From Scytonema sp. UIC 10036 (GTDB taxonomy: Bacteria > Cyanobacteriota > Cyanobacteriia > Cyanobacteriales > Nostocaceae): a stretch of 64,000 nt of DNA. Where the stretch lies: the NCBI RefSeq assembly GCF_009725235.1, contig NZ_WJFC01000001.1, forward strand, positions 214,840-278,839, written 5' to 3'. The stretch's first letter is position 1. Each line of letters opens with the position of its first letter. Of the stretch, positions 55,878-64,000 are shown in pieces. The notes under the pieces were generated by a model. That model had not been told where the DNA came from, searched no databases, and worked only from the letters and a program-made list of their open reading frames with translations. Made by a program: the position numbers and the translations under genes.

Positions 55878-57988
55878 ACAAAGTCAATGGATCTGTAGTT
55901 AGCCGCAAGGACGGACGAGCAAAGGTAACAGGTACGGCGACTTACGCAGCCGAACATCAAATTCCAAATCTTGTTCACGGTTACCTTGTCACCGCTAGCA
56001 TTGCCAACGGACAGATTAAAAGCATTGATACGAGTGCAGCAGAGAAAGCATCAGGTGTCATCGCTGTTTTTACCCATAAAAATGCGCCAAAGGTATTCAA
56101 GCCAACCAATAATTTTATGACCTCGAAAATTTACGAGGCTCGTTTACCGTTATCTGATGATAGGGTTTATTACGCAGGGCAGATCGTTGGCTTGGTAGTA
56201 GCAGATACCTTTGAACGAGCACGTCATGCAGCACACTTGGTGAAGGTTGAATACGCAACTGAGAAACCCCTTATAGATCCGACAAAAGCTACTTTCAAAG
56301 AACCCCCATCCCAGTTTGGTGAGGAGATGAAGTTTGAGAAGGGAGACTTTACCACAGGAATGGCAAGTGCAACAGCAAAGATGGAAGTTACCTACAAAAC
56401 TTCCACTGAATTGCACGCGCCTATGGAACCTCATGCTACCATTGCTCAGTGGCAAGGTTCAAACTCTCTGACAATTTACGAACCGTCTCAGTGGGTGGTG
56501 GGTAGCCAGCGTACCTATGCAGAACTTTTTGGACTTCCTACAGAGCGGGTGCGTATTGTTACCCCCTTTATTGGGGGAGCTTTTGGTTCTAAAGCCTTCC
56601 CCTGGCCACACGGTATTCTCTGTGCTGCGGTGGCTCGCCAACTTCAACGCCCCGTGAAAGTTGTCCTGACACGAGCGCAAATGACTGCAAATACAGGACA
56701 CCGTTCTGAAACTGAGCAAACTATTCGTTTGGCAGCCACTGCGGATGGTAGTCTCGTGTCTGTTGAGCATGATGTCAAATCTTGTACATCGCTAGTAGAT
56801 GTTTTTACAGAACCTTGTACGGGGATTACTCCAGTCATGTATGCTACACTTAATATGCGGTTGAAGCAAGAAGTGGCGGTGATAAACGTTGGGACGCCAA
56901 CATTTATGAGAGCACCAGGAGAAAATCCCGGTCTTTGGGCATTGGAGTCAGCAATGGACGAATTGGCTTGGAAGCTCAAGATTGACCCCGTGGAATTGCG
57001 GTTGAAAAATGAAACCAAGGAACACCAGCGTAAAGGGCTGCCATTTTCAGCCAAAGCATTCACTGAATGTTTGCGCTTTGGTGCAGAACAATTTGGTTGG
57101 AAAGACCGGCCACTCCAAGTGCGATCGCTGACACGTAATGGTAAGCTAATAGGCTGGGGAATGGCAGGGGCAACTTTCCCTGGTGGGAGGGGTGCAGCAT
57201 CCGCGAAGGTACGGTTGCTACCAGATGGTACAGCACATATTTTGACTGCAGCCAATGATATGGGTACTGGTGCCTATACGGTTGTCGCCTCCACCGCCGC
57301 AGAAGTTTTGGGGCTATCTGTAGAAAAAGTGCGGGTAGATATTGGTGACTCATTGCTACCAGATGGCGGCTTAGCAGGCGGTTCTATGATGACAGCATCC
57401 CTCCTTCCTGCAGTCATGTCTGCCTGTCAGCAAGTCCTGAAAACAGCCAACGCCAAGACAGCTGATGATGTATTTGCCAGCCTGCGCCAGTCTGGGCGTG
57501 CAGCTGTTGAGGCAACAGCATCCTCAAAACCAGGTGAAGAAGGAAAGAAATGGGCGTTTCAATCTTGGGGAGCGCATTTTTGTGAAGTCAGTATAGATGA
57601 AGAAATTGGACGCCTGCAGGTGACGCGTTGGGTATCCGTCATGAATATTGGGCGCGTTATCAATGCTAAGACTGCAGCTTCTCAGGTGCGAGGCGGCGTT
57701 ATCATGGGTATTGGGCAAGCTTTGATGGAAGAGTGTCACTTTGACCCAAATATCGGTTATCCAGTCGTTTACGATCTTGCTACCTATCACTTTCCCGCAC
57801 ACGCGGATATTCCCCGCATTGAAGTTGCTTTCGTTGGGGAACCTGACCTCAACTTTAATCCGGCGGGTGTCAGGGGTGTGGGTGAAATAGGGATTACTGG
57901 TGTTTCATCTGCAATAGGTAATGCTGTTTACCATGCTACAGGTAAGCGCATCCGCAATCTACCGATTACTCCAGACAAGCTGTTGTAA
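55874..57988 (+). CDS. paoC: Aldehyde oxidoreductase molybdenum subunit (PaoC/YagR type)
   Basis: The 704-residue product belongs to the xanthine oxidase family molybdopterin subunits. It begins NKVNGSVVSRKDGRAKVTGT and contains PHATIAQWQGSNSLTIYEPS, TPFIGGAFGSKAFPWPH and ANDMGTGAYTVVA. Near the C-terminus GVRGVGEIGITGVSSAIGNA has the catalytic Glu. It should oxidise aldehydes, often aromatic ones, in the periplasm. Maturation usually needs a MocA/XdhC-like chaperone (PaoD), which is not in this window. Confidence 0.93.
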   Translation: MNKVNGSVVSRKDGRAKVTGTATYAAEHQIPNLVHGYLVTASIANGQIKSIDTSAAEKASGVIAVFTHKNAPKVFKPTNNFMTSKIYEARLPLSDDRVYYAGQIVGLVVADTFERARHAAHLVKVEYATEKPLIDPTKATFKEPPSQFGEEMKFEKGDFTTGMASATAKMEVTYKTSTELHAPMEPHATIAQWQGSNSLTIYEPSQWVVGSQRTYAELFGLPTERVRIVTPFIGGAFGSKAFPWPHGILCAAVARQLQRPVKVVLTRAQMTANTGHRSETEQTIRLAATADGSLVSVEHDVKSCTSLVDVFTEPCTGITPVMYATLNMRLKQEVAVINVGTPTFMRAPGENPGLWALESAMDELAWKLKIDPVELRLKNETKEHQRKGLPFSAKAFTECLRFGAEQFGWKDRPLQVRSLTRNGKLIGWGMAGATFPGGRGAASAKVRLLPDGTAHILTAANDMGTGAYTVVASTAAEVLGLSVEKVRVDIGDSLLPDGGLAGGSMMTASLLPAVMSACQQVLKTANAKTADDVFASLRQSGRAAVEATASSKPGEEGKKWAFQSWGAHFCEVSIDEEIGRLQVTRWVSVMNIGRVINAKTAASQVRGGVIMGIGQALMEECHFDPNIGYPVVYDLATYHFPAHADIPRIEVAFVGEPDLNFNPAGVRGVGEIGITGVSSAIGNAVYHATGKRIRNLPITPDKLL

Positions 57989-57990
57989 TT

Positions 57991-58043
57991 GTGGGACGGG
58001 CATTCTCCCTGTGAATTTAGAACGGGCGTCCCGCCCGTTCCAC
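57991..58043. terminator. Palindromic repeat after the paoABC operon
   Basis: GAACGGGCGTCCCGCCCGTTC (58020-58040) is a strong hairpin three tens of bases after the paoC stop, followed by CACAGGAACC and a TTTTTT run. It resembles the repeat at 35548-35596 and may serve as a terminator between the convergent paoC and coq4 genes. Confidence 0.65.
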
Positions 58044-58093
58044 AGGAACCTTTTTTGGTTCATTTATTTAACAACTGTCGCGATCCTAAATTT

Positions 58094-58756
58094 TTAAATT
58101 TCAGAAAAAATTATGTTAAACGAAGTCCGAATATCCTCTAGAGGTTTTTCCCACAACAGATTCCATTCAATACCAAATAGAGGCTTAGCCTGTTTTCCCA
58201 TGAGCCATCCCTTAGCGATCGCATCCACATAATTTGTTGAAACCTCTATATCGTAAATAGAGGCTTTAACAAGATTTTTAGCTAATAAAGCCAACCAGAA
58301 ACGTGTAAAGTATAGTTGGGCGACATAAAAAGCTTCTAATTGAATCTCCCCGATAATATTCGTATCGCATCCAGTAATAATATGCCAAATATCATGAGTT
58401 TCTTTGAGATGCGCTCCTAAGAATTGGTTATCGCTTTCTACTTGTCCTGCAGATAAAGGTTCCAAATTGTTTTTGAGCATATGATTAGCATATGCATAAC
58501 CTAATGTATTGTTTGGTAAACAATAAAGTTTTTGTAGATTGACATCACCCAATCGGGGGCGATTTTGAAATGCTTGTTTTCCTTGCGGTGTGCTACAAAG
58601 ATGTTCTATTACTTTTTGTAAGCTTTGCGGATCGTTAACAGCACTTGCAAGTTGACCAACACTCTCAAAGTCACCATCAGGTGCTCTGACTATATTGATA
58701 ATGCTATCAAGTGCTTTATCCTGCCATGTTTGCTCTAGTTGGTCTATAGAATACAT
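58094..58756 (-). CDS. Coq4-family protein
   Basis: The 220-residue product has the Coq4 metal motif HLKETHDIWHIITG (HDxxH plus upstream His) and LPNNTLGYAYANHMLKNNLE. In eukaryotes Coq4 acts in ubiquinone biosynthesis, and recent work links it to C1 decarboxylation and hydroxylation. Cyanobacteria make plastoquinone rather than ubiquinone, so a role in quinone or other isoprenoid metabolism is only a guess. It is upstream of the carotene isomerase gene on the same strand, 1.9 kb removed in reading order. Confidence 0.82.
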   Translation of the reverse strand: MYSIDQLEQTWQDKALDSIINIVRAPDGDFESVGQLASAVNDPQSLQKVIEHLCSTPQGKQAFQNRPRLGDVNLQKLYCLPNNTLGYAYANHMLKNNLEPLSAGQVESDNQFLGAHLKETHDIWHIITGCDTNIIGEIQLEAFYVAQLYFTRFWLALLAKNLVKASIYDIEVSTNYVDAIAKGWLMGKQAKPLFGIEWNLLWEKPLEDIRTSFNIIFSEI

Positions 58757-59139
58757 TCTTAAACACCTCCGTGTAATCCTTGTCTTTTAGTTTGACACGT
58801 TATAACAATTTCCACATTTGTGAAGTACAGTAAGAAAGAATTAACCGCTGATGGACGCTGATGGACGCTGATAAATTTTTACTTCAGTAGACTGGGAAAC
58901 GCTATGCAAGATTTTTAGCTGAACCCAATCCAAGAATGATATTGTTAACTGTATCAAATATTACTATAAATTCCAATACTTTAAGGGCTGAGAATATTAG
59001 TAGGTTGGGTTGAGGAACGAAACCCAACATTTATAGGCTGAGCAGTATTGCCATTAATACTGCATTTTTAACAGATTAAGGGAATTGTACGAGTGTTCGC
59101 TCGGCAGTATTTTTTGAATTATTACGTGCATAAGGAAAT
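58757..59139. other. Gap of 383 bases with dispersed repeats
   Basis: GATGGACGCTGATGGACGCTGATAAATTT (58855 region) is a short tandem repeat whose unit also appears at 1250-1268. A half copy of the GTAGGTTGGG repeat lies at 59000-59029. No gene was seen. Confidence 0.6.
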
Positions 59140-60630
59140 TTAGTGATTCAGCCCCAAGTCAACAGCAATACGATGAGCGCAAGCAAACCCAGAAAATGCC
59201 ACTGCATTTAAACCCTGACCGGGAAACGTACTATCTCCCACACAATAAAGCCCTGAAATCGAAGTTCTATTAAACGGCATTCCCAACAATCCCCGCAATT
59301 TATGTCGGGGGATTGGTCCATATGTACCATCATTACGACCTAAAAAGCGACGATGGGTTTTAGGTGTCCCCACCTCTAGATAATCCAAACCATTATTTAA
59401 CCCTGGAAAAATCTTTTCCAAACGGTCAATCATTCTCCAAGCCGCCTGTTCTTTCTTTGCTTCATACTCACTTGCTGATAAACCCTGCCACTCATCAATC
59501 CAGGAAGGTGTAAAAGCGTGAATGATATGATACCCAGAAGGTGCTAATTCTGAGTCAAGCAATGTAGGAATTGACACAAATAGAGTTCCTTCTGTCGCTG
59601 TCATCTTTTCCCAGTCTTCTAGCAAAATGTGATGGCACTCTGTTCTTGAAGGCAAAACTTCCGCTTTGACTCCCATATGTAAATTTATAAAACTCGGTGA
59701 CTTCTGATATCGTAGCTGCCATCTTTTCTCATTAGATGGAATTTCTTGTTGATTGAGTAATTTCTCAAAGGTATCCCAGCGTGTAGTATTTGAAACAATT
59801 CGTTTGGCACGATACACCTGACCATTAGTCAGTTGCACACCCACAGCTTGTTTATTTTCTATGATAATTTTTGAGACTTTCGCTTGATATTGAATTTGAC
59901 CGCCTGCTTTAATCAACCCTTCTACTAATTTTTGAGCAATTTGTCCTACCCCTCCTTTAGGATAATTGACACCTCCGTAGTGCCTGTCTGAAAAAACCAT
60001 TCCAGCATTAATCATGGGTGTCATCCGCGCAGGTACTACCGACCAGCAATAGCACTCTATGTCAAGAAACTTTAACAAGTGGGGGTCTTTGATATAACGC
60101 TTTGCCACATCCCCAACGTTTTGAGGTAGATATTTTGCTAAACCAAGACATGCCAAGGGCTTCTGAAAGAAACTCCGAAGTAAATACCGAGGTTCCTCCA
60201 ATGACAGCAACTCCATACTATTGAGACAATGAAAGACTCGCCAACATTCATCATAAAATTGGCGAATTCCCTTGCCCTCATGTGGAAAGTATGCAATTAA
60301 ATTTTGTAAAAATTCTTCATAAACCCGATTGACTTTAATATCTAAACCTTCTGGTAAATGATAGTGAATTTGAACGGGATCGGGAATCACTTCTAAGTTA
60401 ACATTGACAGCTTGTAAAGCACGAGTGAGTAAGTTAGTCGTTCCTTTCTGCCCAAAGCCAAATATCATTGATGCTCCAACATCAAATCGATAGCCCTGCC
60501 TCTCAAAATAACCAGCGCTACCCCCAGGAATTAAATATTGTTCCAGTAGCAGCACTCTAGCCCCTTTTACTGCTAATTGAGTTGCTGTGACTAAACCGCC
60601 TATCCCAGAGCCAATAACTATGACATCCAT
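59140..60630 (-). CDS. crtH: Prolycopene (carotene) isomerase CrtH/CrtISO
   Basis: The 496-residue protein has an N-terminal FAD loop [20 protein letters not shown], then [40 protein letters not shown] and a C-terminal [20 protein letters not shown]. This is the CrtISO/CrtH type of the phytoene desaturase-related family. It isomerises poly-cis-lycopene to all-trans lycopene at the membrane. Length and motifs are complete. Heptamer repeats lie just upstream of its start. Confidence 0.93.
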   Translation of the reverse strand: MDVIVIGSGIGGLVTATQLAVKGARVLLLEQYLIPGGSAGYFERQGYRFDVGASMIFGFGQKGTTNLLTRALQAVNVNLEVIPDPVQIHYHLPEGLDIKVNRVYEEFLQNLIAYFPHEGKGIRQFYDECWRVFHCLNSMELLSLEEPRYLLRSFFQKPLACLGLAKYLPQNVGDVAKRYIKDPHLLKFLDIECYCWSVVPARMTPMINAGMVFSDRHYGGVNYPKGGVGQIAQKLVEGLIKAGGQIQYQAKVSKIIIENKQAVGVQLTNGQVYRAKRIVSNTTRWDTFEKLLNQQEIPSNEKRWQLRYQKSPSFINLHMGVKAEVLPSRTECHHILLEDWEKMTATEGTLFVSIPTLLDSELAPSGYHIIHAFTPSWIDEWQGLSASEYEAKKEQAAWRMIDRLEKIFPGLNNGLDYLEVGTPKTHRRFLGRNDGTYGPIPRHKLRGLLGMPFNRTSISGLYCVGDSTFPGQGLNAVAFSGFACAHRIAVDLGLNH

Positions 60631-60640
60631 ATAATTGTTA

Positions 60641-60747
60641 ATGGTTGATGGTTAGTGGTTAGTGGTTAGTGGTTAGTGGTTGATGGTTAGTGCAAAAACA
60701 ACTAACAACTAACAACTAACAACTAACTACTAACCACTAATTAGTAA
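60641..60747. repeat. Inverted heptamer repeat array (GGTTAGT / ACTAACA)
   Basis: Six or more GGTTAGT/GGTTGAT units (60641-60692) are followed by ACTAACA units (60699-60747) of opposite sense. The two blocks can form a long hairpin. The array lies between the divergent crtH and upp genes, where both promoters must be, and may affect both. Confidence 0.8.
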
Positions 60748-60978
60748 CAAAAAAACAGGGACAAGCCAGAAGAAAGCTGACCAATCCCGTTTGCCGATCC
60801 TTAAAGAGAGGAGAACACTGAACAACAATATAGCCTTGATTGAGAATATATGTCAACTGATAATGCAAGATATTATCAATAAATTTAAAGTAGTTTTCAA
60901 TAGTGGAAACCTGCGATCGGTAAAAAGTATTATGATGTTTCAGTCGTTATTTATTAGAAAAAGCGGCTATTTGCGGCT

Positions 60979-61629
60979 ATGACGCTACAACTGCGCGTAT
61001 ACGTTCCCCCTCATCCTCTGATAAAGCACTGGTTGGCAGTTGCTCGTGATGCTGGAACCCCCTCGGTGCTGTTTCGCAGTGCGATGACGGAGTTGGGGCG
61101 CTGGCTGACTTATGAAGCAGCTCGAGAATGGTTGCCTACTCAAGAAACAACAGTGCAATCTCCTTTAGATTCTTGTCCGGCAACTTTGATAGATCCTACG
61201 GTACCTGTGGCAGTAGTACCAATTCTACGAGCCGGACTGGGGTTACTGGAAGGAGCGCAAACAGTTCTGCCTCTGGCATCGATTTATCATTTCGGTTTAG
61301 TACGAAATGAAGAAACTTTACAACCTCACTGCTACTTAAATAAGTTGCCACAAAAATTTCAACCGCAAACACGAGTGTTGGTTACCGATCCAATGCTTGC
61401 AACTGGTGGATCTATCATGGCAGCTATGGCAGAATTAACACAACGGGGTGTTGATACAACTCTGATTCGGATTATTAGCGTAGTGGCAGCTCCACCAGCT
61501 TTGCAAAAATTAAATGATGCTTATCCCGGCTTAATTGTTTACACTGCCAGTATCGATCGAGTAGTCAACGAGCAGGGTTTTATTGTACCAGGTTTGGGAG
61601 ATGCAGGCGATCGCATTTTTGGAACTTAA
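60979..61629 (+). CDS. upp: Uracil phosphoribosyltransferase
   Basis: The 216-residue protein (start MTLQLRVYVPPHPLIKHWLA) has the PRPP-binding motif RVLVTDPMLATGGSIMAAM and the uracil-binding segment VPGLGDAGDRIFGT near the C-terminus. It makes UMP from uracil and PRPP in pyrimidine salvage. The 348-base gap upstream holds heptamer repeats and a short open frame that I do not believe in. Confidence 0.95.
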   Translation: MTLQLRVYVPPHPLIKHWLAVARDAGTPSVLFRSAMTELGRWLTYEAAREWLPTQETTVQSPLDSCPATLIDPTVPVAVVPILRAGLGLLEGAQTVLPLASIYHFGLVRNEETLQPHCYLNKLPQKFQPQTRVLVTDPMLATGGSIMAAMAELTQRGVDTTLIRIISVVAAPPALQKLNDAYPGLIVYTASIDRVVNEQGFIVPGLGDAGDRIFGT

Positions 61630-61734
61630 GCTAGTATGCACGTAGGGGCAATGACCAGTGACCAGTGACCAGTGACCAGTAAATAATATTAACTGATAAC
61701 TGACAACTGTAAAGGAGAGTAAGGTGGTAAGGAT

Positions 61735-62091
61735 ATGAGTCAGCGAGATGGTTTTGCAAGTGGTTTTCTAACCGGAGCAATTGTTGGTAGTGTAGTAGGT
61801 GGGCTTGTGGGTGCGCTTGTTGCTTACAAACGAGAACCTGAAGAATTACCAGAAGAAGAGCGTCAGTTAACCTCTAGCGCAACAGAAGTTAAAAAAGTAG
61901 CGAAAAAGCGACCTATTAGAGCTTCTGAGGAAGACAGCATGGAGATGGAGATGGCACGGCGATCTCTAGAAGATAAAATTGCTCAACTTAATGCCACAAT
62001 TGATGAAGTGCGGCAGCAATTGGGTCAGGTGAATGGCAATGCCAATCAACCCGTTAACGACCGTTCCCCTCGTGCTGAGGAGTTACGATAG
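61735..62091 (+). CDS. Glycine-zipper membrane protein with coiled coil
   Basis: The 118-residue product has one N-terminal membrane segment rich in small residues (GFLTGAIVGSVVGGLVGALV, about 7-26), an acidic linker and a helix (SLEDKIAQLNATIDEVRQQL) likely to form a coiled coil. It resembles YtxH/gas-vesicle-like small membrane proteins conserved in cyanobacteria. Function is unknown. AAAGGAGAG upstream fits a ribosome binding site. GTGACCA tandem repeats fill the gap to upp. Confidence 0.8.
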   Translation: MSQRDGFASGFLTGAIVGSVVGGLVGALVAYKREPEELPEEERQLTSSATEVKKVAKKRPIRASEEDSMEMEMARRSLEDKIAQLNATIDEVRQQLGQVNGNANQPVNDRSPRAEELR

Positions 62092-62129
62092 TACAGTGGC
62101 CACCTGACCCTTTAGGTATCTCCTATGTC

Positions 62130-62221
62130 CTTACAGACACGCTACGCGATGCCGCAGGCTATGCTCTCAAGGGCTATACGCCAGTCGCCAGGGCGTGGGA
62201 GACCCTCCAGCAGCGCTGGAC
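62130..62221. repeat. Dispersed palindromic repeat (ACGCTACGCGATGCCGCAGG)
   Basis: CACGCTACGCGATGCCGCAG is followed by GGCTATACGCCAGTCGCCAG and GACCCTCCAGCAGCGCTGGA, each with local inverted symmetry. These are familiar dispersed elements in Nostocales genomes. Flanking GACCACCTGACC heptamers complete the 280-base gap, which has no gene. Confidence 0.7.
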
Positions 62222-62371
62222 TCACCACCTGACCACCTGACCAGTGACTGGTTCATAAATGGTAGCTGGTAACTAGATGCAGATAATTATAATTGCACAC
62301 GCTGTGGCAGGCGCTAAATTAGAATCAAAGATAAGACTGCTTTTAACACTTAATAGGAATCCGACCCATCC

Positions 62372-62644
62372 ATGAATCTACTGATCAACACCCTCTATCA
62401 ATTCGTACAGATTTATAGTATCTTACTGATTATCAGAGTTCTTTTGTCATGGTTCCCTAACATTAGTTGGGGGAGTCAGCCATTTGCAGCTCTCAGCCAA
62501 ATCACAGACCCTTACCTCAATCTGTTCCGTTCTATAATTCCTCCCTTGGGTGGGATGGATTTTTCTCCAATACTGGCTTTTCTACTGCTAAACGTCTTGA
62601 GTTCTTTGCTCATGTCTCTAGCACGCCTTCCCATAGTTGGCTAA
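62372..62644 (+). CDS. YggT family membrane protein (Ycf19-like)
   Basis: The 90-residue product has two transmembrane segments (about 5-25 and 65-85) and the family signature RVLLSWFPNISWGSQPF, then ITDPYLNLFRSIIPPLGGMD. Relatives in cyanobacteria and chloroplasts influence thylakoid or nucleoid organisation and cytochrome assembly. It stands alone here with a TAATAGGAAT leader. Confidence 0.9.
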   Translation: MNLLINTLYQFVQIYSILLIIRVLLSWFPNISWGSQPFAALSQITDPYLNLFRSIIPPLGGMDFSPILAFLLLNVLSSLLMSLARLPIVG

Positions 62645-62685
62645 GTTTGGTAACTGCTTCAATAAGCATCTCCATAAAGAACGGT

Positions 62686-62713
62686 GTAGAGACGCGCCAT
62701 GGCGCGTCTCTAC
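62686..62713. terminator. Perfect 28-base palindrome after the YggT gene
   Basis: GTAGAGACGCGCCA and its exact reverse complement abut with no loop, about 40 bases after the stop. It is a dispersed palindromic repeat and may act as a bidirectional terminator between this gene and the convergent exported protein gene. Confidence 0.65.
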
Positions 62714-62764
62714 AATATAGAGATTTTCATTAATGAGAGACGATAACAAGAAAACCGTCACTGA

Positions 62765-63199
62765 CTACTTCCGAATTTGAGCGCTGAACCCTGCTGCCTT
62801 AAATTGTTTAAGCTTCAGAGGTAAGGGTTGATTCGCCGCTACGGAAATTCGCAATTCAAAATCACTCACACCGGGCGGAATTTCATCAATAGACCCAAGA
62901 CGCGTGCGGTTTTGCATCACTGGATCGTTGTTAGCATCATAAATACGACCAAAAATATCCGCATCGTAGACGGTCTTATTGGTGTCATTTTTAGCTTTGC
63001 CTGTCACAATAAAGCAGTTAGCTGCCATTGTCGTTCCGCCACTTGTCACAGCTCCTTGTGCTAGTTCTGGCGGACACTGTTGGTAGGCGAGATCGTATAG
63101 CTTAACCTGTGTCAGTGCTTCAGCGAAAGGGGTAAATGTCCATGACAGTACCCAAATGATACAGGAAACAAGAATAACTGTAAGCGATCGCAACTGCAT
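62765..63199 (-). CDS. Conserved exported protein, FxLYD-like
   Basis: The 144-residue product has a signal peptide (about 1-29, ending PFAEA). A beta-rich domain contains NCFIVTGKAKNDTNKTVYDA, ADIFGRIYDANNDPV, and IPPGVSDFELRISV, the pattern of FxLYD/immunoglobulin-like modules. Two Cys residues (QQCPPE, ANCFIV) could pair. It is presumably periplasmic or lumenal. The specific role is unknown. Confidence 0.7.
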   Translation of the reverse strand: MQLRSLTVILVSCIIWVLSWTFTPFAEALTQVKLYDLAYQQCPPELAQGAVTSGGTTMAANCFIVTGKAKNDTNKTVYDADIFGRIYDANNDPVMQNRTRLGSIDEIPPGVSDFELRISVAANQPLPLKLKQFKAAGFSAQIRK

Positions 63200-63366
63200 A
63201 AAACACGCCGTGGATAAATAGAGTCATAAGCTACACTTACCTCAGCTTACAGGAATTTCGCTCCATAGGTATGGGAGACTTCTTTTTTAATTTTGTAATA
63301 ATTATTAAATAAAGCTCTCAGCAACTTGCTGAGGGTTCAATCAAGTCCTCAATTGCTGTACCACTT

Positions 63367-63969
63367 ATGAGTCCAGATGAGATTCAAGTAGCTTTGCAAG
63401 TGGCGTTTTGTCGTTGCGATGCAGCTAGCTGTCCTCTCACCGATACACAAAAGGAAATACTCCTACAAATAGTAGAGAAAGTTAAGGAAAACTCTTCACT
63501 CGATGTGTCAGACGTTTTAAATCCCTTAGATGAACTGACACAAGAGGAAATCCAAGCACTGTTAGAATTTGTCAAGTCTCAAGAAGCACAAAACCTTTCG
63601 TGGAAAGCACAGCTACTCAACGATTGGCTGCTTGAAAAGGACTCAGGTGCAGTACAGTTTATTCGCGATCGCTATGGCTTACAGTGGCTAAATCGCGTCG
63701 AAGATTGTCATTTTCAAAAGTATGCTTGTGAGTATGCACCAAAGCTAAAAGTTGGCGATCGCATTGAAGTGTGTAATGCTTTATGGGAGTGGGTACAAGA
63801 TGATGGTCCTTGCAGCCGTCAATGGTACAATTGTATTATTATGAGCATCAATGAAACCAACGATAGTAGTGGTTCGTCAACAAATTGCATTATTCGCTTC
63901 AACACTGGAGAAGAATACGAAATTCAAGGAATGTATGAATGGAATCGTTATTATTGGCGATTGGGGTAG
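63367..63969 (+). CDS. Conserved hypothetical cyanobacterial protein
   Basis: The 200-residue soluble protein (start MSPDEIQVALQVAFCRCDAA) has an N-terminal helical region with several Cys (FCRCDAASCPL). The C-terminal beta domain (KLKVGDRIEVCNALWEWVQD, CIIRFNTGEEYEIQGMYEWN) looks like an SH3- or Tudor-like barrel. No catalytic motif is evident. A small CTCAGCAACTTGCTGAG hairpin (about 63317-63333) lies 35 bases upstream and could be regulatory. Confidence 0.7.
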   Translation: MSPDEIQVALQVAFCRCDAASCPLTDTQKEILLQIVEKVKENSSLDVSDVLNPLDELTQEEIQALLEFVKSQEAQNLSWKAQLLNDWLLEKDSGAVQFIRDRYGLQWLNRVEDCHFQKYACEYAPKLKVGDRIEVCNALWEWVQDDGPCSRQWYNCIIMSINETNDSSGSSTNCIIRFNTGEEYEIQGMYEWNRYYWRLG

Positions 63970-64000
63970 AGGTTAGGGGGTAGTGGTTTGGGGTTAGGGG

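Noticed and set aside
60748..60830. Possible small RNA or riboswitch before upp
   Set aside because: Local pairing is weak (GGGA with TCCC only), and no known riboswitch core or Yfr-type motif was recognised.
60791..60982. Short plus-strand frame before upp
   Set aside because: The start is weak, the product is Ile/Asn-rich without a family, and it overlaps the likely upp leader.

Overview
The window is cyanobacterial and most likely from a filamentous heterocyst-type (Nostocales) genome. The evidence is the very frequent HIP1 octamer GCGATCGC, short heptamer tandem repeats, GTAGGTTGGG-type palindromic repeats, a CrtH-type carotene isomerase, a YggT/Ycf19 protein, DUF1822, DUF928 and DUF3754 proteins, and giant CHAT-STAND-WD40 proteins. 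No rRNA, tRNA, CRISPR array, prophage or intact transposase was recognised.

Layout. (1) 0-5 kb: a LysR regulator divergent from a long, plant-type class II ketol-acid reductoisomerase, then a DUF3754 membrane protein and a nearly empty kilobase. (2) 5.8-24.3 kb: two divergent cassettes with the same gene order, namely a sigma-like protein with a region-4-type helix-turn-helix, a DUF1822 protein, and CHAT-domain protease-like protein(s). The leftward cassette carries two CHAT-nSTAND-TM-WD40 giants with an RRM protein between them. The rightward one carries a CHAT-CHASE2 membrane protein. A HicBA pair lies between the cassettes. (3) 24.4-53 kb: a mosaic accessory region. It holds two intact two-partner-secretion (filamentous haemagglutinin type) exoproteins, at least seven broken pieces of further copies, an RTX protein and its fragment, about nine toxin-antitoxin modules (one a recent 784-bp duplication), a dead dynamin-like GTPase gene, a retropepsin pair, a CPBP protease, a PQQ-type sugar dehydrogenase, a TPR-CHAT protein and a DUF928 protein. 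(4) 53-64 kb: an AAC(3)-family acetyltransferase, a Tat-exported PaoABC-type molybdenum aldehyde oxidoreductase operon, Coq4, carotene isomerase, uracil phosphoribosyltransferase, YggT and conserved hypotheticals.

How the genes may work together (inference). The three long CHAT proteins share a conserved CHAT front end of about 350 residues joined to different sensor or effector modules. Each cassette places the CHAT gene downstream of a sigma-like gene and a DUF1822 gene. This looks like a paralogous regulator-adaptor-protease system that could sense envelope or surface events. From memory, DUF1822, CHAT, CHASE2, haemagglutinin-type exoproteins and DUF928 often sit near each other in cyanobacteria, which would link these cassettes to the exoprotein region. 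The 30-48 kb part has been reshuffled repeatedly by homologous recombination between exoprotein copies and by small repeats, with toxin-antitoxin modules now occupying the break points.
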